The position numbers and the translations under genes were made by a program. The notes beneath the pieces were generated by a model. The model was not told where the DNA came from and did no database searches. It saw nothing but the letters and a program-made list of their open reading frames with translations. A DNA stretch of 64,000 nucleotides from Acanthochromis polyacanthus. Its lineage: Eukaryota > Chordata > Actinopteri > Pomacentridae. The number at the start of each line of letters is the position of its first letter. Position 1 is the first letter of the stretch. Where the stretch lies: assembly GCF_021347895.1 (NCBI RefSeq), contig NC_067129.1, forward strand, positions 29,487,690-29,551,689. Reading direction: 5' to 3'. This document shows, one piece after another, positions 34,861 through 45,500 of this stretch.

Positions 34861-36185
34861 ACATGACATGTTAGAACTTGTAGCTATTGTTGTGGGAACA
34901 TTTGCCGCTAGCTTGGCAAACTGGTGTAAATGCTTACAGAAATAAAAGGAGGCATTAGCTAGAAAGTCACTGCTTCATTAATATTAAGTTTTGCATTTTG
35001 GAAAAGACAGAATGTTATTTACAAGCTATTTGGCAGCAGAAAGTCCTGGCAGGATGGAATCATTTTGGCTTTTCAAACAGCTAGATGTGCCGTCCACCGG
35101 TTCCCCGATGACCTGAGCTGCCACTGTGACGTTCTGCAGTCAGATTGTTTTTCTTAGAACATAGACGTTAATATCAGCCCAGGCTTGCAGGGAACCAGGT
35201 TAACGGTAATTATTCAGCTGTGAGCAGAACACGTCTCCAGACATCATGTTATTATCATAGTCACACCAGAGGGGAATGTTCTCCCTTGAGAAAACAACTG
35301 CCCTTTCACCAGGAGTCATCACAGCTGGCATAGAACTTTTCTTCAACGTTTGATACAAGATCTTTAAAAAAATGTTTTAATCAAACATTGTTTAAAAATA
35401 TTCCATTTACAGTAATGTTCCTATAATGGTGATAGAGTTTTACTGTCGCATTCAGAGGATGTTGTCAGGATTACACGTTCCGTTCTGTGATGAACAAAGG
35501 AGGAACGTTCTCAAACCAAAGTCCATTTCCAGATGTTATCAAAGTCTTAAAACTTTTGTGTACTGTGATAAGGTAACAAAGCTGGAACCTTCTGCTTGAA
35601 ATCTTCTGAGGATGTTCTGTGGATGTTGTCTACACATTGTAGAACATTCTTCTGTAAAACATTCTCACAATGTTCCATTACAACATTAGGAGAACGTTCT
35701 CAAACCAATTTTTTGAGAAAGTTTTCCAGATGTTATAGAGGTCTTGGGTGGCAGAACAATCTTTGTACAGAACATTGCTGTAATTTGATATATTAAGGGT
35801 GGAACAATTTGCCTTTTGTTGAAAGAACACATAGAATGTTCTTCTAAAATAAATGGATCCACAATGATAGTAAAGACAGAATGTTCTCAGAGCATCATCC
35901 AAAAAATCATTTTCAAGATGTTATTGAGACCTCAGTTGACAGAACGTTCTTTATGAGACACATTCTGGCTTCAATGTTCTGAGGAAAGAAGTTCTACAAT
36001 CTGTAAAACGTTCCCACAGTGTTCCACAATGGCATGTGATAACAAGGGAACGTTTTGGGAACAGTCTGACTTTAGAACATCTTTAATTGTCTGACCTTTA
36101 AGGAGAACATTCTAGGAACTAAAAGAAAGTAAGTATCAGTAGAACTTTCTGCAGAACTTTCTCAGAACGTTTGTGGAACATTAAC
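34860..36185 (+). repeat. 212-bp GAAnnTTC family, tandem block F
   Basis: Several plus-orientation units: AGGAGGAACGTTCTCAAACC, CCAGATGTTATAGAGGTCTT, AAGCTGGAACCTTCTGC, TTCTCACAATGTTCCATTAC. 35040-35350 is a non-family interruption. Confidence 0.75.
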
Positions 36186-36189
36186 AGTT

Positions 36190-36840
36190 CATTCACAGAC
36201 TCCTAAAGTGTTAATTTCACAAGCGACTACTGTTCTACTCTCCTGGTTAATTTGAATAAAACACTTTCCATCCTGACCTCCTTCTTCAAATATTATCCAG
36301 ATGTGGAAGATAAAAGTTGACACTAAATGAAGGAAAACGGTTTGATTCTCCAGGATTCCTTTAGGGTTCTGTGTTTCCTGCTCACATGTCTTCACTTCGT
36401 GTCGTGTGATCTTGGTATCGCGCTTCATCAGAAAAGAAGCGAGTGCAATCTGCAGGGTCGTAATGCGACGGCGGAGACGGAAGGGTTGGAAATGGAATTT
36501 AAATGACAGTGGGTCGTTCCTCCTTTTGTAAAATTGACTCGACGCAGTGAATCACACGAACGTCTCCGGAGTCGGTAATTGTGGCGATTACCTGCCGTTC
36601 ACTTCTGATTGTCTCGGCGTCTGTTTCCAATCATTCACATTTCCAAACGACACTCAAAACAACAATAAAAGTGAATGAGAATATTAGACTTAATCAAAAA
36701 GTGTGCCCGCCTGTCAACTCAGCCAATCTGAGTCCAGAACCGAAAGATCGACGAAAACCTTTATTTAGGAAAACTTGAATCCATTTGAAGCTGAGTCTAT
36801 TGACAATAAGTACTAAGACTAAAAAAAAAAGAAAAAAACT
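36190..36840. other. Unique DNA, possible conserved noncoding stretch
   Basis: 36420-36700 is non-repetitive and of even composition (GTCGGTAATTGTGGCGATTA, CCTGCCGTTCACTTCTGATT). No exon recognised. Confidence 0.3.
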
Positions 36841-36849
36841 TTTACTTGA

Positions 36850-37595
36850 AAACATGAGCTGGACTGGTTTCTGACTGCATGTTGGAGTGGTTCTGGACTT
36901 TCTTGGGACTGGTTTATGTTTGGTTTCTGTCTTGGTTCTCCTGGTTTTCGATCTAATTTAAAGTTAGACTAGGATTTATTTTACTCTGGATCTGGTCCTG
37001 CATGAGGACTGGTTTCAGACGGTCTAGGGTAGGTCTTGGACTTCTTTTTAGGAGTAGTTTAGGTTTGGTTTGGGTCCCCATTTTGTACTGGTTTTTGCCT
37101 TTTTGCAGTGGTTTCAGACTGTTTCTGCAACTGGTTTTGCACTGGTTTTGGACTGTTTTTTTTTTCTTTTTAAGGACTGGTTTCACACTGTTTCTAAACC
37201 TGGTTTCAGTTCTGCTTTTGGACTGGTTTCAGGCTCTATTCTGTCTGGTTCTGAACAGTTTTTGGACTGGTTTAGGTTTGATTTTGGTCCTGGTTTTAGA
37301 TCTTTAAAGGAGTGATTTCAAACTGTCTTGGGTGGATCTTGGACTTTTTTTTTGGAGTAGTTTAGGTTTAGTTTTGTCTTCACTTTGTACTGGTTTTTGC
37401 CTTTTGGTACTGGTTTCAGATTGTTTTAAAAACTGGTTTCAGTTTTGGTTTTTAGACTGGTTTAAGACTGTTTTTGATTGGTTCTAAACATTTCTTGAAC
37501 TGGTTGAGGTTTGATTTGGGCCCTGGTTTTAGTGTTTATAAGGACTGGTTTAGGACTCGTTTCAGACTGTCTTGGTTGTGTCTTTTTTTAACCCC
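36850..37595 (+). repeat. Expanded GGACTGGTTT minisatellite (inverse of the ACCAGTCC repeat)
   Basis: Tandem degenerate units of GGACTGGTTTCAGACTGTTT and GACTGGTTTAGGTTTGGTTT over about 700 bp, reverse complement of the 28780 and 33240 copies but much expanded. Frames here are repeat translation. Confidence 0.75.
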
Positions 37596-37990
37596 AAGAA
37601 CACCAAACCTACCGTCAAGCATGGTGGTGGCAGTATCATGCTCAGTGGAACTGGAGCTTTACACAAAGTAAATGGAATAATGAAGAATTAGGATCACCTC
37701 CACATTCTTCAGGAAAACCTAAAACCATCAGCAGAAGGTTGATCTTGGACACAGTTGGATGTTTCAACCAGACAATGAGTCCAAACACACATCAGACGTG
37801 GTAAAGAAATGGTTCCGTCAGGATAGAATGAAGGTTCTCGACTGGTCTCCTCAAAGTCCTGATTTAAACATTCAAAAACCTGTGAACTGATGAAGAAACA
37901 AGCCTGAGTCAGACAGACGACACATTCAGTTAAACTGAGCCAATTCTGTCCAGGGGAGTCAAAGATAAACCAAAAGATTGTAGATGGAAC
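37590..37990 (+). pseudogene. Tc1-like transposase fragment, copy 2
   Basis: Plus strand reads [15 protein letters not shown], then [25 protein letters not shown] and, after a frame change, SWMFQPDNESKHTSDVVKKW, FRQDRMKVLDWSPQSPDLN. This is the middle of a Tc1-family DDE transposase with the second catalytic Asp (QPDN) kept and the region after SPDLN (normally with the last acidic residue) replaced. Frameshifts and stops make it non-functional. It adjoins the expanded GGACTGG array. Confidence 0.8.
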
Positions 37991-37999
37991 CAGAAGAAC

Positions 38000-39240
38000 C
38001 AAACTAGACCTAGTTTCACCATTTAGAATTACTGTACGTATATTTTTGACCGAGAAGTTTTCGTCATATTTCTAGATGACCTTTCATAAATCTATAAACG
38101 AGCCCAAACACATGACTGCAACGACATTTTTCCTGCTGTGGTGGTCTTTAGTGGTTTTAACAATGGTTTCATGTCGGAAGCTTTATGCCATGATGACATT
38201 TTGTGCAGCGGTTAGTGATGTGTTAAATGCGGCACATTGAAAAGGCTTTCTATTAACTCCAGCACATTTATTAGCATTAGCACGGCATGTGGGATTTTGA
38301 AGGCTGCATTCATAAATGGATGAATCAGAGCTAAAAGCACTTTTCTATGTGAGGACAAAATGAAATAAAAGTCTCACTGCAGGGGGAGTTCACTCTGATG
38401 TGAAAAGTTTGGCAGTTCCTCCGAAGTAATTCTCCCTCCTGGGTTGTTTTTATACGCCAATATTTTTCTACCTTTATTGCATGCAAAAAGACCAAGGTTA
38501 GAGCAATTTCTGCAGAGGCTTCCACTGTTTGTTTGTCTGACCTTGGTGGCATAAGACAGCCAATAAGTTCTCCGGACCGGACTCAGGTATTGGATTTGCC
38601 ACTGAGAGTTGATGAGTCACTCTGTCAATAAAAAGAAAAGTGAACTTTGGGCCTCGGCAGCTGCTCCCTTTGTGGGGAAATGTTAGCTCGCCGTGCAGAG
38701 ATGATGAGTTCTGTGTGATCTCCGTTCTATCAGATTTCCAATAAGAGTCGGGGAGCGTGAACGTACCATTTAGAAAATATCATCAACCACAGGTGTGACT
38801 CTAATTTGACCTTTTTTTCCTCTCTCTGGTTAACCAGCCTTTTCATGTGACAAATGATAAATAAAAAGGTCCCTTAATAGCGTGGCAGAAAGACACTCAC
38901 ATTTAAACAAGAGCATCGTGTCCTTAAAAAGCCTCAAACCATTTAGTTTTTAAAGCAGTCGAGGTGGGAGTGAATGGGAGTCGCTGAAAGACCTTTAACA
39001 CCATCTGTTGAACAGTTTGTGCTTCTGCCACTGATTCATTTGGACCTGATATTATAATCGTCTACTCATGTCTGTATTAGTTGAATGTTATGTGGAGGGA
39101 TTGCTGTGTACCATTAAATAAAGTGGTTTAAAGACCTCCAGAAGCAAAAATGAAGTTTTCATCTTATTCAGCAGTCCATATGGTGCTTTATATGTGCTGG
39201 AAGGCACAAAAATAAGTGGTTCATGCTGTGGTTGAAGGTT
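38000..39240. other. Unique intergenic DNA
   Basis: No gene seen. 38640-38960 is non-repetitive and of mixed composition; possible regulatory DNA only. Confidence 0.4.
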
Positions 39241-39344
39241 TCAACCAGCTGGCAGGAAATGTTCCCACAACACTAGAAAACACAACCTAAAAAAATGTTT
39301 TAATCAGAATAGTTTCATTTCCAATAATGTTCCTATGAAGTTAA

Positions 39345-39850
39345 CCCTTGGATGCAAAAGTGGGTCTAAAATAAATCTGTGGGCGTTTTCATGCAATGTC
39401 TTTGTCATGAAAGGTTTTTTCATTTCATATTTCAGTTATTCCAGCGAGGAACATATTTTTGCTGTCAGTCCATTTAAATCTCTGAGTTACCTTTTATGCT
39501 TTTAAAGAAGCTGTAATATTTGTATGATTACCCCAAGCTCTTTATCACTGACAATATCATACAAGAGGGGATGCAATGAATAAAATTGGAGGAAAATAGT
39601 GTAAAAATGTCAACAAAATAGAATCAAAATAGCTGTTCTGTCTAATATTCTTCTTTTTCAATCATCAAAATGTTCAAAATCTGCTATAAAGTGAAAAATA
39701 AACATATTTCAAACATGAAATCATTCTTGTGTGGAGAGAAATATGATACAAACAATCACAAAAATGATTATTCTGAGCCAAAATGACAAAAATGGCATAA
39801 AAACGCACTCAGAGAAGAGTGTAGGGTCCAGTCACTGAAGCAGCTAAAGG
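39345..39850. mobile_element. TTAA-flanked MITE 2 (piggyBac-type)
   Basis: TTAA at 39341-39344 and 39851-39854. Ends CCCTTGGATGCAAAA and, reverse-complemented, CCTTTAGCTGCTTCAG; terminal similarity is short. Inserted into a 212-bp-family copy: flanks TAATGTTCCTATGAAG and AATGTTTTATTGTCAACATT correspond to 35410-35460. Confidence 0.55.
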
Positions 39851-40089
39851 TTAATATAATGTTTTATTGTCAACATTCAGAGAATGTTGTCAGGAACACG
39901 GATTATTTTTCATCAGAGGTGGCAAACATGTGGCCAAAACCGGCCCTCCAGAGCGTCCAGTCCGGCCCACAGGACGACGTTGTAAAAATGACAGAGAAGA
40001 CATTAACTGCAAAATATAAATCTGTAAAACCATAAATTTAAAATACTTTCTGCACCATGACAAGTTGTTGTGATCATAAATACTAGATT

Positions 40090-40790
40090 GCTGATTGTTC
40101 TTTTGTCATTTTGTGTCTCATTTTTGTTATATTTTGTCTTGTTTTTGTTGTTTTTGTTGTTTTTTGTCTTTCTTTATCTGACTTTTGTCGTAGCACAATT
40201 AAATCTGGAGTGACCAGTAAAATCACAGCAGAATAACCTATTAATAACCACAATTCCACATTTTTCCTTTGTTTTAGAAAGAAAAAGAAAATAAAGAAAA
40301 TTACATTCTGAAAATGTTCACATCTAAAGTCAGACAAAAAAATGACAAAAATGTGGGAAAGTATTCCACAAATGTCACACAAAATGACAAAAAATTACAC
40401 AAACAACATGAAACAAAACAAAAATGAGACAAAAAAGTTACAAAGCGACAAAAACGAGACAGAAAACTACACAAATGACACAAACGAGACCAAAACTTAC
40501 AAAAACGAGGAACAAAACAATGAAAAGTAAACAAATAACACAAGCGAGGCAAAAGAATACACACAAAACAACACAAACAATACACAAAACAACTAATAAA
40601 ACAAAACAAAAAAAGACAAAAATGAGACAAAAAACACAAGAGAGACAAAAGGAAATGCAAAACGACAAAAACAAGAAAGAAAACAACAAAAACACGAGAG
40701 GAAAGACAAAAATCAGACAAAAAAACAACAAAAACTAGACAAAATGTTCCAAAAATGAGACACAAAACGACAAAAATACAATGAGCAATC
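40090..40790 (-). repeat. ACAAAAACGAGAC minisatellite (inverse of the 4290 family)
   Basis: Units such as ACAAAAATGAGACAAAAAA and GACAAAAACGAGACAGAAAA, about 19-20 bp. Between 40160 and 40340 it is interrupted by unrelated sequence. Minus-strand frames up to 154 codons are repeat translation. Confidence 0.85.
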
Positions 40791-40799
40791 CAGTATTTT

Positions 40800-41500
40800 T
40801 CAATAAAAATATTCAGGATTTTTACTTCTCATCAGCACAAAGTACATCTTGAGAGAACAAACTTTCATTTTGTTGCTTTATTGTGTTGTAGAAAAAATAT
40901 TTCCATTCAGTTTAAGTCTGTACACCATTCTCTGCAGGGATGATTAATATCACTCCATCATCTCTTATTGTCCTCATATTTCTAAGCTTTTGGCACCACG
41001 AAGCAAAAACTTGAGAAAAGATTGAAAGAGGCCAAAGAATAGTTTGTCCTTAAATCCAGCAGAGTCTCTGTCCGACACGTTTACTGACATGAAGCTGCAG
41101 ATTTGTGCATCTTAAAGTCCAGAATTCAGCCTTTAAAAGCTCCGTGCTTCCTGGTTGTTGCACCGAGCGCTCATCTCCACCCCGGTTCAGCCGACCTGCA
41201 CAGAGAACGACAGCAGTCGGTATTTTTAAATAAGTGAACAGCAGACTGAGTCTCCGGTGGAGTTCAGGCATGCATGTCTGCCTCCTACCTCCTTCCCCGT
41301 CTCGAGCTTGTGCCGTATGATTGGATTCTGGTTGTTTCTGTGTTCGGTCCGACCGGTTTTTCAGCTCTCAGGCGTCACAGGGAAGATAAACGTGAAGCCG
41401 TCCACTGGTGGCCTCCATTCCTATCTGGACAACAGTGGAGCAGAATTAACCCAGCGTGGTTCCAGATAAACATCATTCTATATATAATCAACCAAATCTG
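40800..41500. other. Unique intergenic DNA downstream of galnt10
   Basis: 41060-41470 has higher GC (CACCGAGCGCTCATCTCCAC, CGGTTCAGCCGACCTGCAC) but no exon was recognised. Confidence 0.4.
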
Positions 41501-41910
41501 AAAAAAAAATCCAATCACAAATGCTGATATAAGCCTTGAAAGTTTACCCAGAATGCACTTTTTCCCTCCTAAACTTGTCCAGGATGACTCAAAAATTGCA
41601 CAAAATGAGGAAAAAAAAAAGAAGTTCAAAATAACTAAAAACTCACCTAAAATGATCAGAAATGTCTCCTAAATTAATAATTTTTTTCCCCAAAAAAGTT
41701 GTCAAAAATGATGAAAATGTGTTTAAAAATGCTCCTTTCATTGTCCCTAATAGTTGTGACCAACCTCCTACCAACATGATATGAGCCTTAAAGTTTACCC
41801 AGAATGCACTTTGTGAACTTTTCTCTGGTGAATGATCAGAAAACAGAAACACATCCAGGAAACCAATGATTGTTTCTATGACATTAAACTGTTCACACCA
41901 GGATCCATCC

Positions 41911-42160
41911 CATAATACTGATGATCACAGCTGGTTACAGAGAAAATGAACAGAAACCAGATTTAGTGTTTAGACTGAGACACCTGGATGGATGGAATTG
42001 TTTTGTTTTGCATCATTATGTGGCCAGTTTGAATCACTTTTGGTCATTTTATTTGAAATTTTGGTTGTTTTGCATCATTTATCATCACCTTCAGTCATTT
42101 TTTCTCCCATTTTGTCATTTTGTGTAACATTTTGATTGCTTTGCATCTCTTTGTGTTTGC
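41911..42160 (+). repeat. Direct repeat flanking the galnt10 last exon, distal copy
   Basis: CATAATACTGATGATCACAG, AGAGAAAATGAACAG, TTTAGACTGAGACACCTGGA, followed by TTTTGCATCA-type units. Pairs with 42751-43000. Confidence 0.7.
42048..42053 (-). terminator. Possible polyadenylation signal of galnt10
   Basis: AATAAA on the minus strand about 365 bases after the galnt10 stop codon; the nearest perfect hexamer I found. It lies inside a minisatellite-like stretch, so it may be coincidence. If used, the 3' UTR would be about 380 nt. Confidence 0.3.
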
Positions 42161-42417
42161 ATTTTGCATCACTTTTGACTGAGGAGGAATACTGTTTCCT
42201 GTGGTAATAAATCAAAAGAGAAGTCGGCTCATTTTCTCATAGACTTTGATACAACAAGGTTCTTTCTACAACCAGAGGAGTCGCCCCCTGCTGGCTGGTT
42301 GACAGAACGCTTTTCTTTTCTGAACAGTTTGTGGCTGCTTCACTCACATGAACAAAGCTGATCACTGCTGCGTGATCTTCTCGTTTGGAAGTCGCCTCCT
42401 GCCAGAGTCCAGCGGCT

Positions 42418-42582
42418 TCAGTTGGCTCCTCGGTTGAAGCGCTCCAGGACGGTGGCGTTGGTTCTTTCAAAGAGCCACTGCTGGCTGAGAGCTGCAGCGT
42501 CGCAGGCGTTCATGAAGACCCGCCGCTCGCTGGGGCTGCTGTCGATGCAGCTGTTACTGACCGGGTGGTACAAGCTCTTATC
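42418..42582 (-). CDS. galnt10: galnt10 terminal coding exon, lectin gamma repeat and stop
   Basis: Exon of 165 bp (54 codons plus TGA at 42418-42420). The acceptor is TTCCTGCAG|GATAAG. It encodes [16 protein letters not shown], then [36 protein letters not shown]. The gamma subrepeat keeps its QQW and the SCID/NACD cysteine pair. A second cysteine that human GALNT10 has just after SCMD is serine here. TNAT is a possible N-glycosylation site. The exon sits between two direct repeats about 840 bp apart (41911-42160 and 42751-43000). Confidence 0.95.
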   Translation of the reverse strand, partial: DKSLYHPVSNSCIDSSPSERRVFMNACDAAALSQQWLFERTNATVLERFNRGAN

Positions 42583-45500
42583 CTGCAGGAAACGGATGGA
42601 CAATAATGCTTTTAGAGGGGGGAAACATCATCAAAATGTGGATTAAATATGCAGAAATGAATGCAAACGTCTTAAAACAATGAACACTTCTCCTCCCACA
42701 TTTATCTATTTTAAACTATTTTAGTATTTTGTGAGAGGTCACCATATTCACATAATACTGATGGTCAACGTTGGTTATAGAGAAAATGAACAGAAGCCAG
42801 AATTAGTCTTTAGACTGAGAGACCTGGATGGAAGAAATAGTTTTGGTTTGCATCGTCACATGGAATGTTGGGGTTTTTTTTATCCCCTTTGGTCATTTTG
42901 AGTCAAATTTTGGTAATTTTATTGAACATTTTGGATTACTTTGCATCATTTTGTGGTCATTTTGCATCATTTTTAGTTGTTTTGCATCAAATTTCGGTCG
43001 TTTTCTATCCCTTTTTGTTGTTTATGGTCACATCTTTGGTGGTTTTGGTCACGCTTTTGGTCATTTTGTGCCGAATTGTTATCATTTTGTTTAATATTTT
43101 AATTCCATCCCTTCATTTTGTGGTCATTTTGCGTTACTTTTGGTTGTTTTGCATCATATTTTGGTTGTTTTCTGTTACATTTTTGTTGTTTTTGGTCACA
43201 TTGTTGATCATTTTGTGGCAAATTTTGGTCATTTTGTTCAATATTTTGACTGCTTTGCATCATTTTGCATCACTTTTGGATGTTTTCTGTCACATTTTTT
43301 TGTTTGTTTTTGTTCCATGTGAAGTTTTACTTTCATATTGTGAATATTTTTAGAGTTACAGGCCCTAGAAGTATGTCGAAATCGGGTAAAAAGAAAAAAA
43401 GTTTTACGAGACTTTTTCCATAACTTCTGATCCTCACAACTTCGTCAGTCCAGCAGATAGACACATAACATTTAGGAGGAAAAACACATCTGAGTTTGAG
43501 TAAAAACTGACACCAGATCATTTTTACATCCATCCAGGTGTAACAAAGACCAATTTTTTAATATTCACAGCATGAAGGTAAAATTCCACAGGACTTCATT
43601 AAATATTCTAAACTTTAGGTAGAAATAAAACCAGCTGATTCTGAGAGGGAGAATCCAGATGTTTCTTCTGCTTTTAGTCCAAAAGGATCCAGATGTTGGA
43701 GGAAATGTGGCTTCCTTAAACAGTCTTTGCATGTTTTATCACTGCTGAAGTGATTAAGATTAAAGTTTAAACTGTCCTTAGTGATGCATTGTGCGGCAAA
43801 GTTGGTAACTTTAAGTTTAAGAAACAAAACTCTGCAACTTTTACAAGCATCAGATGATTTAAAAGCGGGACTTTAGCCTCGTTAGCGACAGGTTTACCTC
43901 AAATCAAACGTTTTCTTGAGCTGTCAGAATAAGACAGAAGAATGATTTTGGCATGAAGGACTTAAGAAGCTGTTTGTGCATGGTTCAGTTTTACATTAGC
44001 AGATGGCCAGAAGAATGCTCAAACTGTCTCCTAGTTGATTTAAATGTAGTAGACAGTGGATACCTTCCTGTAGCGCCACAGCTGGTTCCCCTTCATGCCG
44101 TGGCAGTCGTACAGCGTCACCGGGCTGCTGTGGGAAACAGCGTCGAAGCAAACCTTCCTGGTGTGCATGGGGTCGCCCACCCGGATGTCTTCTCTCCAGC
44201 CCAACGTCAACACCTGCAGCGAGAACAAACTGTTTCCTGTGATCTTCCTTCAGTTATTTTACTCTTACAGTGATTCTTGGTCAAGTTTTTCTTCCAGTAT
44301 AGTGAAGATTTTCTACTGTACAGATGGTAGAACAAATGAAACAAACATGACTTTGACTAAATTTGACTTTTTTAGGACAAAGATTATGTGTACGATTATC
44401 TATATTTCATCCTGGTCTTGTTCCAATTAAGGTCTATTTTTAAGCAGATATCTGAGGAAAAGCTGAAATGTAGCATCTTGCAGTCTAATATTATTTCTCA
44501 TTTTCAGAAGATTAGTTTGCAAACAATCATTATTTGAATCGATTTTTCAATTAGAAACTTGAAAACTTGTCAGATTGTCTGGTATTAACGTGCAGTTCCT
44601 TAAGAACAAAAATAGCTGGTTGTCGCTGCTTTAACATTTATTTGTGTTAATCTTTAAAATATCTTTAAATTTCAAAGGTTTATCAGCCAGACGCTTTAAA
44701 AACAGTCAGTCAGATTTTCTAGCATTAATGTGTAATTCCATGACAACGAAAAGAGCAAATCTGAGTTTTAAACTGTGATATTTTGATCACAAAATAAAGC
44801 AGTTGCTCTGAACATAAACTATAAAAGTCAAAAAGAATCTGAGCTATTTATTTATTTTATTATTTGAGGTGAAGAATGGACATATCAAAAGATATGGTTT
44901 GGGTTAGGGAAGTGACTTTTTGGTGGCTAGCATGAATGTTAGCCATGTGACCAATTTTTTTTTAGTTCTAGCTGATTTGGTCGTCCAGAGCGGGGTTTGT
45001 CCGTGACACTGTCTGTTTCTTTAAACTGTAGAACTACCTTCACCACAGTGGAAAAGCCAAGAGGAATCCTCCTTGGATGACGTGACATAAATTCATCTGC
45101 TCTCTTTGCATGTCAAAAAAAAATCACTCCCCTAACCTTCAGTATGTCCATGATTAGCTCTGGGTTAGATGGGACTCAAACCACAGCCTCCCAGTTGGAA
45201 ACACCCGGCCCAGCCAACACAGCTACATCACAACATGACAACAATCTGGCCCATGAAAATAATCCACATCCACTACCCCGAACCAAAGAAAAGGGATCCA
45301 CAGCTCACCCTGGATGGGACTTGAACCTGCGCTGTGTGGATGACCAGCCATGCCAGGTGAGCTACAGCACAGCACAACAACAAACCCATAAAACTAATCC
45401 TCATTCAATGCCACTCAGCAAAGAAAACACAAAAGCCATGGACATGAACCACAGCCCAACCTAACCTACTGCGCTAGGGTTAGCTTAGCTCGTTCCAGCA

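Noticed and set aside
40301..40765. 154-codon Leu/Phe/Cys-rich frame on the minus strand
   Set aside because: Repeat translation of the ACAAAAACGAGAC minisatellite.
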